From Haoranjiania flava (lineage in GTDB: Bacteria > Bacteroidota > Bacteroidia > Chitinophagales > Chitinophagaceae): a stretch of 64,000 bases of DNA. The notes under the pieces are model-generated. The model was given only the letters and a program-made list of their open reading frames with translations, ran no database searches and was not told the origin of the DNA. Position 1 is the first letter of the stretch; each line of letters opens with the position of its first letter. The translations under genes were made by a program, and so were the position numbers. Below, one piece after another: positions 1 to 7,336 of this stretch. The stretch spans positions 23,717-87,716 of the forward strand of contig NZ_JAOTPL010000013.1 of assembly GCF_025631005.1 (NCBI RefSeq), given 5' to 3'.

Positions 1-1
1 C

Positions 2-241
2 AGCGGGGTGGCATGGCCTGTAGAAGCATTGCCGCCGCTGCTTTACAAGGCCTCTTATATTTTGCCAAGCACACCTATGGTAAATGCTTTTATCAGGTTA
101 AGGGTAATGGGAGCAAGCCTGCAGTCTGTAAGCCCCGAATTCAACATATTGTTGGTTCAAATGCTGGCTTACTTCCTGCTTGCTGCCATTGTATATCGTA
201 TAAAATTAAAAAGATTGCGACAGGAAATGGCGGCTCTATAA
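2..241 (+). CDS. ABC-2 type transporter permease, C-terminal fragment
   Basis: The gene is cut by the window edge; the frame is open from base 2 to the stop. The visible 79 residues begin with a Ser-Gly-x-Ala-Trp-Pro segment followed by a Leu-Pro-Pro and Tyr-Ile-Leu-Pro-Ser-Thr-Pro stretch. This is the arrangement found just before the last membrane helix of ABC-2 permeases (YhhJ/YbhR-like exporters). A final hydrophobic helix (about residues 48-63 of the fragment) and a basic cytoplasmic tail follow. The protein would be one membrane half of an ATP-driven exporter in the inner membrane. Its ATPase partner would lie upstream, outside the window. The family call is by motif resemblance only; the exported substrate cannot be told. 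Confidence 0.7.
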   Translation, partial: SGVAWPVEALPPLLYKASYILPSTPMVNAFIRLRVMGASLQSVSPEFNILLVQMLAYFLLAAIVYRIKLKRLRQEMAAL

Positions 242-318
242 TTTATAAGTATATGGTGTACACATTTCTTAGAGGGAAAGATTCTAAAAATTTATTTAAA
301 AAAATATTTTTTTAATTG

Positions 319-351
319 TTTGGTAATTAGGAAAATATTTTTGTACATTTG
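319..351 (+). promoter_or_regulatory. Bacteroidota-type promoter for the first PUL
   Basis: A TTTG box at 319-322 and TACATTTG at 344-351 are separated by 21 bases. This fits the Bacteroidota sigma-ABfr consensus (-33 TTTG, -7 TAnnTTTG). The -7 box ends 23 bases before the ATG at 375, so the 5' leader would be short. No Shine-Dalgarno sequence is seen, as is usual in this phylum. Confidence 0.6.
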
Positions 352-374
352 TTATAGAAAAATTAATTATAACA

Positions 375-2234
375 ATGTGCAACGTTTTTACTGGTAAATT
401 TTTCTTAATAGTCGCCTTGTTTAGCTTTCAGGCAAGATTTGCAGCAGCGCAGCAATATGATGTAATCATCCTGGGAGGTGGCGCCAGCGGTACAACTGCA
501 GGCATACAGGCTTCCAGGATGGGTGCCAAAACACTGATCGTGGAAGAAACAGAATGGCTTGGGGGCATGCTTACTGCTGCAGGCGTTTCAGCTATTGATG
601 GCAATCATAACCTTCCTTCCGGTCTGTGGAATGAATTCAGGGAAGCATTATACAACTACTATGGCGGCCCCGCTGCAGTGGAAACCGGCTGGGTAAGCAA
701 CACACTCTTTGAACCTTCCGTTGGAAATAAAATCCTCAAAAAGCTGGCTGATGAAAAACAGCTCACAATACTGCATAAAGCAAAGTGTACCGGCGTAAAC
801 AAAAAAGCTGGCTTGTGGGAAGTAACTGTTTTTCAAAACAAGAAAACGCGTACATATACTTCTAAGATCATTATCGATGCTACTGAGCTGGGCGATGTGG
901 CCGCGCTTCTCGGTGTAAAGTATAACATTGGGATGGACAGCCGCCACGAGACCAATGAATTTATTGCGCCTGAAAAAGCCAACCATTTTATACAGGATGT
1001 AACTTATGTGGCCACGCTGAAAGATTATGGCAAAAATGCCGATAAAACCATTCCAAAGCCACAAGGCTATAATGAAGCAGCGTTTGCCAATGCCTGCGAT
1101 ATTGCCGACCCGCTACATTACGAAAACCCCAACAGCAACTGCCACCGCATGATGGAGTACGGCAAGCTGCCCAACAATAAATACATGATTAACTGGCCGC
1201 GCGATGGCAACGACATCTACATGAATGTGATAGACAGCTCCGCCGCTGCCAGGGCGCGTGAATACGAAAAAGCCAAGCTGCATACGCTGCGTTTTGTGTA
1301 TTTTATACAAACCAAGCTGGGTTATAAGCACCTGGGCCTTGCTGACGATGAATTTCCTACCAAAGACAAGCTGCCCATGTTCCCGTACTTCCGCGAATCA
1401 AGAAGAATCCAGGGTTTGGTACGCCTGACATTGAATGATATGCTGGAACCTTTCAGCCAGAAAACCGCTTTGTACCGCACAGGTATTGCCGTGGGAGATT
1501 ACCCGCTTGACCACCACAGCAACGAAAACAAAGACGCTCCAAAAATTGACTTCATCAAAGTAAAAATACCTTCTTACAATGTGCCGCTGGGCAGCCTCAT
1601 TCCTAAAGATGTTGACGGATTGATAGTAGCAGAAAAAAGTATCAGCGTTACCAACATCGTCAACGGCGCCACACGCCTGCAGCCGGTGGTGTTGCTGATA
1701 GGACAGGCAGCAGGATCGCTGGCAGCCATATCCGCCATGCAGAATGTAGAGCCTAAGCAGGTGCCCGTAAGGGCAGTACAAAAAGCATTGCTGGCATCTA
1801 AAGCTTACCTGATGCCTTATATTGACGTAAAACCGCAGGACAAATATTTTGATGCCATACAAAGAGTCGGGGCAACGGGTATACTCAAAGGCTATGGTGT
1901 ACCTTACAACTGGGCAAACCAGACCTGGTTTTATCCCGAAAGGCCGATCAGCGAATATGAATTATTGCAGGGCCTCCGAACCTATTATCCCATACTGGAT
2001 GGCTTCCAGGGCTCAGGCAGGGCGCTGACTGCGGGCTATGCATGGCAGGCTTTCTCTAAAATAGATTCAACACTCACAGAAGATAAATTTTCACTTATGT
2101 GGAAAAATATTTCCGGAGAAAAAACCTACAGCGCAACGGCAGCTGTAAACAGGGGCCTGGCTGCCGCAATGATTGATGCCTGTCTGCATCCTTTTGATAT
2201 CCCCGTGGATATGAATGGTATTCCTCTTAAATAA
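375..2234 (+). CDS. Exported FAD-dependent oxidoreductase (FAD_oxidored family) with SLH-like tail
   Basis: This 619-residue protein opens with a signal peptide (hydrophobic residues about 10-22, cleavage near Ala-Ala-Ala-Gln). A Rossmann FAD-binding motif GGGASG follows at residues 34-39, and an acidic residue closes the second strand (LIVEE). The core resembles the PF12831 family, often exported in Bacteroidota and found beside glycan genes. The substrate is unknown; oxidation of a sugar or sugar derivative is inference. Residues about 490-535 (DAIQRVGATGILKGYG, then WFYPERPISEYELLQGL) look like an S-layer-homology repeat, unusual after a FAD oxidoreductase. A good promoter precedes the gene, and a DUF4434 gene follows after 15 bp, suggesting one operon. 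A second, shorter member of the family lies at 47568-48926. Confidence 0.75.
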   Translation: MCNVFTGKFFLIVALFSFQARFAAAQQYDVIILGGGASGTTAGIQASRMGAKTLIVEETEWLGGMLTAAGVSAIDGNHNLPSGLWNEFREALYNYYGGPAAVETGWVSNTLFEPSVGNKILKKLADEKQLTILHKAKCTGVNKKAGLWEVTVFQNKKTRTYTSKIIIDATELGDVAALLGVKYNIGMDSRHETNEFIAPEKANHFIQDVTYVATLKDYGKNADKTIPKPQGYNEAAFANACDIADPLHYENPNSNCHRMMEYGKLPNNKYMINWPRDGNDIYMNVIDSSAAARAREYEKAKLHTLRFVYFIQTKLGYKHLGLADDEFPTKDKLPMFPYFRESRRIQGLVRLTLNDMLEPFSQKTALYRTGIAVGDYPLDHHSNENKDAPKIDFIKVKIPSYNVPLGSLIPKDVDGLIVAEKSISVTNIVNGATRLQPVVLLIGQAAGSLAAISAMQNVEPKQVPVRAVQKALLASKAYLMPYIDVKPQDKYFDAIQRVGATGILKGYGVPYNWANQTWFYPERPISEYELLQGLRTYYPILDGFQGSGRALTAGYAWQAFSKIDSTLTEDKFSLMWKNISGEKTYSATAAVNRGLAAAMIDACLHPFDIPVDMNGIPLK

Positions 2235-2249
2235 AAACTTTACAGCAAT

Positions 2250-3347
2250 ATGTCTTTAAAAAACAGAAGAGATTTTATTAAGAACAGCGCACTGTTAGGC
2301 GCATCTGCATTCATAGGCGCCAATGCATTAGGTAGCACGCTTCACGAGGCCCAGCTATCTTCTGAAACCGAAAGCGGGCCGTTCGGCAATTTATTGGCTC
2401 CGAAGAACCAGGGGCTCAAGATCACCGGTACTTTCCTCGATGAAATTTCTCACGATATTCCACATCAGAACTGGAGCGAAAAGGAGTGGGACCGCGATTT
2501 CCGCCACATGAAAGCCATTGGCATAGATACGGTGATCCTGATCCGTTGCGGCTATAGGAAGTTCATTACTTACCCATCCAAATACCTCTTAAGCAAAGGC
2601 TGCTATAAACCTTCAACGGATTTGCTGGAAATGTACTTAAAGCTGGCAGATAAATACGCGATGAAATTTTACTTCGGCCTCTACGACTCCGGTAAATACT
2701 GGGATACAGGCGATATGAGCTACGAAGTGGAATCCAACATGCACGTGATTGAAGAAGTGTGGAAACATTACGGCGAAAGGCACAAAAGTTTCAAAGGCTG
2801 GTACATCAGCACCGAGATCAGCAGGGGCACCAGGAGCGCCATCCCTTCTTTCCGCGCCATGGGCAAGCAATGCAAAGATATGTCTAAAGGACTGCACACA
2901 TTTATCTCTCCCTGGATAGATGGTAAAAAAGCCGTGGCAGCAAGCGGCAGCACGCTTACCAAAGAAGATGCCGTATCGGTAGAGCAACATGAAAAAGAGT
3001 GGAACGAAATCTTTGCCGGCATTCATGAATACGTAGATGCATGCGCCTTCCAGGATGGCCAGATCGACTACCATGAATTAGATGCTTTTTTTGAAGTGAA
3101 TAAAAAACTGGCAGATAAATACAATATGGATTGCTGGACCAACGCGGAAACTTTTGACCGGGACATGCCCATAAAATTTCTGCCTATCAAGTTTGATAAG
3201 CTGCGCATGAAGCTGGAAGCGGCAAAACGGGCGAAATACGATAAGGCCATCACCTTTGAATTTTCTCACTTCATGAGCCCTCAATCAGCTTACCTGCAGG
3301 CCGGACATCTGTACAACAGATACAAGGAGTATTTTAATATAAAATAA
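2250..3347 (+). CDS. DUF4434 protein, putative glycoside hydrolase (paralogue 1)
   Basis: This 365-residue protein starts with a twin-arginine-like leader (NRRDFIK, residues 5-11), so export is likely. From about residue 56 it matches what I know of DUF4434: GTFLDEISHDIPHQNW, then alternating strands and helices of a TIM-barrel type. Conserved acidic residues typical of a retaining or inverting glycosidase sit at E189 (GWYISTEISR), E300 (WTNAETFDRDMP) and E337 (ITFEFSHFMSP). The same residues are kept in the paralogue at 6195-7307, which argues for catalysis. The family has no established activity that I know of. The gene is 15 bp downstream of the FAD oxidoreductase and precedes a leader element and a sugar porter. 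Calling it a glycosidase is inference. Confidence 0.75.
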   Translation: MSLKNRRDFIKNSALLGASAFIGANALGSTLHEAQLSSETESGPFGNLLAPKNQGLKITGTFLDEISHDIPHQNWSEKEWDRDFRHMKAIGIDTVILIRCGYRKFITYPSKYLLSKGCYKPSTDLLEMYLKLADKYAMKFYFGLYDSGKYWDTGDMSYEVESNMHVIEEVWKHYGERHKSFKGWYISTEISRGTRSAIPSFRAMGKQCKDMSKGLHTFISPWIDGKKAVAASGSTLTKEDAVSVEQHEKEWNEIFAGIHEYVDACAFQDGQIDYHELDAFFEVNKKLADKYNMDCWTNAETFDRDMPIKFLPIKFDKLRMKLEAAKRAKYDKAITFEFSHFMSPQSAYLQAGHLYNRYKEYFNIK

Positions 3348-3425
3348 TTTACAAATTTCAATTAAAAAAGTAAGCATCACACACATTCCAAATTACCCAT
3401 TATCCATTGTCAACTGTCAATTCAA

Positions 3426-3532
3426 ATGAAATAACCATAAAGATTAGGAATCTATACCAGTGTAAATGATAATATAGAATTAAAAATGTAAAGTTATTCC
3501 GTGTGGCAAACAGAAAAAATAAATATTAACAC
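3426..3532 (+). repeat. Structured leader element, copy E (before the sugar porter)
   Basis: This copy of the dispersed leader element ends at the ATG of the sugar porter. It opens with ATG AAA TAA, a two-codon ORF. The outer arms are AATAAC (3430-3435) and GTTATT (3493-3498). The inner hairpin is AGATT/AATCT (3441-3445, 3449-3453) with a 3-base loop. The ACCAACC segment has drifted to ACCAGTG here. The tail is AT-rich and ends in ACACATG. This is the most diverged of the clear copies. Confidence 0.6.
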
Positions 3533-4948
3533 ATGAATAAACCTGTAAACATCGGCTATGTAGCATTTCTCTCCGTTGTGGCTGCGCTGGGCGGCTTGCT
3601 CTTCGGCTACGATACGGCTGTAATCTCCGGAACCATCTCGCAGGTCACTGCACAGTTTCATCTCGATACCATTGAAAGCGGCTGGTATGTAGGCTGTGCG
3701 CTGGTGGGCTGTATTCTTGGTGTGATCGTAGCCGGCAAATTGAGCGATGGCATCGGCAGAAAATGGACAATGATCATTGCTGCCGTATTCTTTACCGCCT
3801 CCGGCCTCGGTTGCGCCTTGTCTGAAACTTTTAACGAGCTGATCTTCTGGCGTATTATCGGCGGTGCAGGCATCGGTATCGTATCCGTAGTTTGTCCTTT
3901 GTATATTTCAGAGATCTCACCTGCATCGCACAGAGGCAGGCTGGTGTCGCTGTATCAACTGGCCATAACGGTTGGCTTTCTTGCAGCGTACCTGGTAAAT
4001 TTTTACCTGCTCGAGCATTCGGCAACTTATACTTCCTCATCAGCATTGATGCAAAAAATATTCGGGGCTGAAGTGTGGCGCGGCATGCTGGGTTTTGGTG
4101 CATTGCCGGCAGTTGTATTCCTTATTGTTTCATTCCTGCTGCCTGAAAGCCCGCGCTGGCTGCTGGTGAAAAAACGTGAGGGCGAGGCGTCTGAAACCTT
4201 TTATAAAATATATGGCAGCCGGGAAGAAGTAGCTTTCCAGGTAAATGAAACAAAGCAGATGCTTCTGCAATCTACTCAACAACAATCGAGCTTTAAACTA
4301 TTGCTGCAGCCGGGCTTCAGAAGCGCGGTGTGGATAGGTTGCGCCATTGCTATTTTAGGGCAGTTTATGGGTGTGAATGCCGTGCTCTACTACGGCCCGT
4401 CTATATTTGAAGCCAGCGGCCTGTCAAGCGGCGATTCGCTTTTTTACCAGTCACTGATCGGTGTGGTGAATATGGTTACTACCATCATCGCCTTGCTCAT
4501 TATTGATAAAGTGGGCAGGAAAAAGCTGGTTTATTTTGGTGTGTCGGGCATGATCCTTTCTTTGGTGATGATCGGCATTTATTTCCTGTATAGCAAAGCC
4601 TGGGATTTGTCCGCTACGTTCCTGCTGGTGTGTTTCCTGGCCTATATATTTTTCACAGCCATTTCCATCAGTGCGGTAATTTTCGTATTTCTTTCAGAAA
4701 TGTATCCCACCAAAGTGCGCGGCCAGGCAATGTCTATCGCTACGCTTTCCCTGTGGATAGGCACTTTTCTCATTGGTCAGCTTACCCCGTGGATGCTTGA
4801 AACACTGGAACCGTCGGGCACCTTCTTCCTGTTTGCTTTCATGTGCATACCGTATATGCTTATCGTGTGGAAGCTGATGCCGGAGACTGCCGGAAAATCG
4901 CTGGAAGAAATAGAACGTTTCTGGCTGAAACAAAAAACAAAAATTTAA
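3533..4948 (+). CDS. MFS sugar porter (xylose/arabinose:H+ symporter-like)
   Basis: This 471-residue inner-membrane protein has about twelve hydrophobic helices and the signatures of the sugar porter family. These are a GRKWTMI loop after helix 2, PESPRWLL before the central loop, and PETAGKSLEEIE at the end of helix 12. The family imports monosaccharides (xylose, arabinose, galactose, glucose) with protons. The likely role is uptake of the monosaccharide released by the neighbouring exported hydrolases, but the specific sugar cannot be read from sequence. The start is the ATG directly following a copy of the leader element. The epimerase gene follows after 11 bp, so the two are probably co-transcribed. 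Confidence 0.88.
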   Translation: MNKPVNIGYVAFLSVVAALGGLLFGYDTAVISGTISQVTAQFHLDTIESGWYVGCALVGCILGVIVAGKLSDGIGRKWTMIIAAVFFTASGLGCALSETFNELIFWRIIGGAGIGIVSVVCPLYISEISPASHRGRLVSLYQLAITVGFLAAYLVNFYLLEHSATYTSSSALMQKIFGAEVWRGMLGFGALPAVVFLIVSFLLPESPRWLLVKKREGEASETFYKIYGSREEVAFQVNETKQMLLQSTQQQSSFKLLLQPGFRSAVWIGCAIAILGQFMGVNAVLYYGPSIFEASGLSSGDSLFYQSLIGVVNMVTTIIALLIIDKVGRKKLVYFGVSGMILSLVMIGIYFLYSKAWDLSATFLLVCFLAYIFFTAISISAVIFVFLSEMYPTKVRGQAMSIATLSLWIGTFLIGQLTPWMLETLEPSGTFFLFAFMCIPYMLIVWKLMPETAGKSLEEIERFWLKQKTKI

Positions 4949-4959
4949 AATTAAAGATA

Positions 4960-6174
4960 ATGGACCTTAAAGAACTTGAACAGCTCTATGCCGATGAATT
5001 GTTAAACAATGTTGTGCCTTTCTGGCTGCAGAAATCGCAGGACAAAGAATACGGCGGATATTTCTCCTGCCTGGATCGGGAAGGAAATGTATATGATACT
5101 GATAAATTCATCTGGCTGCAAGGCCGTCAGGTGTGGATGTTTTCGCTGCTGTACAATAAAGTGGAGCAACGCCCTGAGTGGCTGGAATGTGCTGTGCAGG
5201 GAGGAGAATTTTTAAAAAAATACGGCCATGACGGCAACCTGAACTGGTACTTTGCACTTGACCGGAAAGGCAACCCGCTGGTGCAGCCTTATAATATTTT
5301 TTCCTACACGTTTGCCACTATGGCATTTGCGCAATTAGGCCTTGCTACAGGCAACGCGGAATATGCAGACATCGCTAAAAAAACATTCGACATTATTCTT
5401 TCAAAAAAAGATAATCCCAAAGGCAGGTGGAACAAGGCTTTTCCCGGAACCCGCAACCTCAAAGGGTTTTCGCTGCCCATGATCCTGTGTAATCTGTCGC
5501 TGCAAATAGAGCATCTTTTAGAAGAAGATTTTCTACAGCAAACTATAGAGCATTGTATTCAGGAAGTGATGGAGGTATTCCTGCGGCCCGAGCTCGGCGG
5601 CATTATTGTAGAAAATGTAAATACCGACGGCAGCCTTTCAGATACTTTCCAGGGCAGGCTGGTAAACCCAGGGCATGCCATTGAAGCCATGTGGTTTATT
5701 ATGGACATCGGTGTACGGCTCAACAGGAAAGACCTGGTAAAAAAAGCAGTGCAGACAACCCTTACCATGCTGGAATACGGGTGGGATAAACAATACGGCG
5801 GCATCTTTTACTTTATGGATCGCAAAGGTTATCCTCCGCAGGAGCTCGAATGGGATCAGAAACTATGGTGGGTACACGTGGAGGCGCTTATCTCACTGCT
5901 GAAAGGGTACCAGCTTACCGGCTCTGAAGAATGTTTGCAATGGTTTGAAAAATTGCACAGCTACACATGGGATCATTTCAAAGACCCGCAGCATCCCGAA
6001 TGGTGGGGCTACCTGAACCGCCAAGGAGAAGTGCTGCTTGACCTGAAAGGGGGCAAATGGAAAGGCTGCTTCCACGTGCCGAGAGGGCTGTACCAATGCC
6101 GCAACATCCTGCGCGAAATCAATCAGCGTGAAAACAAACCTCGGGTCAACATCCGAGAAAATAGTATAGTGTAA
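4960..6174 (+). CDS. N-acylglucosamine 2-epimerase family protein (first copy)
   Basis: This cytoplasmic protein of 404 residues belongs to the AGE family (alpha6/alpha6 barrel). Members interconvert N-acetylmannosamine and N-acetylglucosamine or epimerise related sugars. Visible family signatures are FIWLQGRQVW near residue 48, NPGHAIEAMWF in the middle and HVPRGLYQC at the C-terminus, with the histidines expected for catalysis. NPGHAIE favours the AGE type over the cellobiose/mannobiose 2-epimerases, which carry a different motif there. The start at 4960 is chosen because it follows the porter stop by 11 bp; a longer open frame from 4843 would lie inside the porter gene. A second AGE gene sits in the sialic acid locus (17084-18256), so this one probably serves a different substrate. 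Confidence 0.85.
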   Translation: MDLKELEQLYADELLNNVVPFWLQKSQDKEYGGYFSCLDREGNVYDTDKFIWLQGRQVWMFSLLYNKVEQRPEWLECAVQGGEFLKKYGHDGNLNWYFALDRKGNPLVQPYNIFSYTFATMAFAQLGLATGNAEYADIAKKTFDIILSKKDNPKGRWNKAFPGTRNLKGFSLPMILCNLSLQIEHLLEEDFLQQTIEHCIQEVMEVFLRPELGGIIVENVNTDGSLSDTFQGRLVNPGHAIEAMWFIMDIGVRLNRKDLVKKAVQTTLTMLEYGWDKQYGGIFYFMDRKGYPPQELEWDQKLWWVHVEALISLLKGYQLTGSEECLQWFEKLHSYTWDHFKDPQHPEWWGYLNRQGEVLLDLKGGKWKGCFHVPRGLYQCRNILREINQRENKPRVNIRENSIV

Positions 6175-6194
6175 AAAGTGTAAACAATAACAAC

Positions 6195-7307
6195 ATGCAT
6201 CCACAGGAATCAAAAGGACGAAGAAATTTTCTCAGGAACATAGCCATGAGCTCTGCGGGTATGGTGGTGCCGGGTATGGTGGGATATGGCAGTGTATCAA
6301 CAAGCACGCAGAAGGAATCTATAAGAAATGTGGCTGGAGAAAAGTTGTCTAATAAAATGTTCGAGACGCCACATGTCTTAAAAGGAATGAAAATTCATGC
6401 CACTTTCTTAGATGAGGTTAGTTGGGATATCCCACACCAGAATTGGGGTGTTGCAGAATGGGATAAAGATTTTAAAGCCATGAAAGCGATAGGTATTAAT
6501 ACTGTTGTAATGATACGTTCAGGCCTGGGCAAATGGATATCTTCACCTTTTGACTGTATTTTAAAAACCGAAGATGTATACTATCCTCCTGTTGATCTCA
6601 CAAAAATGTTCCTTACCCTGGCAGATAGACACAATATGCATTTTTTCTTTGGCATGTACGATTCAGGCAAGTATTGGATAGAAGGCAAGTTTCATAAAGA
6701 AATTGACATTAACCGGAGGTTGATAGATGAAGTTTGGAAAAAATACGGACATCATAAGTCGTTCAAAGGGTGGTATCTGTCCCAAGAGGTTAGCAGGCGC
6801 ACTAAGAACATGTCGAAAATTTATGCCGAAGTAGGAAAACATGCCAAAGCAGTTTCTAATAATCTTACTACGCTCGTTTCGCCTTACATACATGGTTTAA
6901 AGACTGACCAGGTAATGTCGGGCGACAAACCTATCACACTGCGCCAGCATGAAGAAGAATGGAATGAAATTCTGACTAATGTAGAAGGAGCAGTAGATAT
7001 TTTAGCCTTCCAGGACGGGCAGGTAGATTATCATGAGTTGCCGGAATATTTGTCTGTAAATAAAAAACTTGCTGATGCACACAAAATGCGATGTTGGACA
7101 AACATTGAATCTTTTGATCGTGATATGCCTATCAGGTTTCCGCCCATAAAATGGGAAAAGCTGCTGGTAAAGTTAGAAGCCGCACGCCTGGCAGGCATGG
7201 AAGATGCCATAACCTTTGAATTCTCACATTTTATGAGCCCAAATTCTACGTATTCACAAGCCCCATATCTTTATGAAAGATACAAGGAGCATTTTAATAT
7301 CAAATAA
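6195..7307 (+). CDS. DUF4434 protein, putative glycoside hydrolase (paralogue 2)
   Basis: This 370-residue paralogue of the protein at 2250-3347 has the same layout: a basic, RR-containing leader (GRRNFLRN), then a domain starting HATFLDEVSWDIPHQNW. The candidate catalytic acids are kept in GWYLSQEVSRR, WTNIESFDRDMP and ITFEFSHFMSP. It lies 20 bp after the epimerase and 29 bp before susC. It is visibly more AT-rich than paralogue 1 and the genes up to 6174, so the two are not a recent local duplication. Composition changes at this point suggest the PUL was assembled from parts. Activity is unknown; glycosidase action on the PUL substrate is inference. Confidence 0.75.
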   Translation: MHPQESKGRRNFLRNIAMSSAGMVVPGMVGYGSVSTSTQKESIRNVAGEKLSNKMFETPHVLKGMKIHATFLDEVSWDIPHQNWGVAEWDKDFKAMKAIGINTVVMIRSGLGKWISSPFDCILKTEDVYYPPVDLTKMFLTLADRHNMHFFFGMYDSGKYWIEGKFHKEIDINRRLIDEVWKKYGHHKSFKGWYLSQEVSRRTKNMSKIYAEVGKHAKAVSNNLTTLVSPYIHGLKTDQVMSGDKPITLRQHEEEWNEILTNVEGAVDILAFQDGQVDYHELPEYLSVNKKLADAHKMRCWTNIESFDRDMPIRFPPIKWEKLLVKLEAARLAGMEDAITFEFSHFMSPNSTYSQAPYLYERYKEHFNIK

Positions 7308-7336
7308 ATTCAATCTATTTTTTAAAAATTGAAATA

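Noticed and set aside
648..1064. Antisense ORFs over the FAD, SusC, GH and MFS genes
   Set aside because: They mirror the codon bias of strongly supported genes on the other strand and show no domains or sensible starts.
4843..4959. Extended N-terminus for the first epimerase
   Set aside because: The extension lies inside the end of the sugar porter gene in another frame. The ATG at 4960 gives the usual AGE family start.
4960..6174. Mannobiose/cellobiose 2-epimerase feeding the GH130 enzyme
   Set aside because: The NPGHAIE motif fits N-acylglucosamine 2-epimerases better, and the gene is in a different locus 37 kb away from GH130. Not fully excluded.
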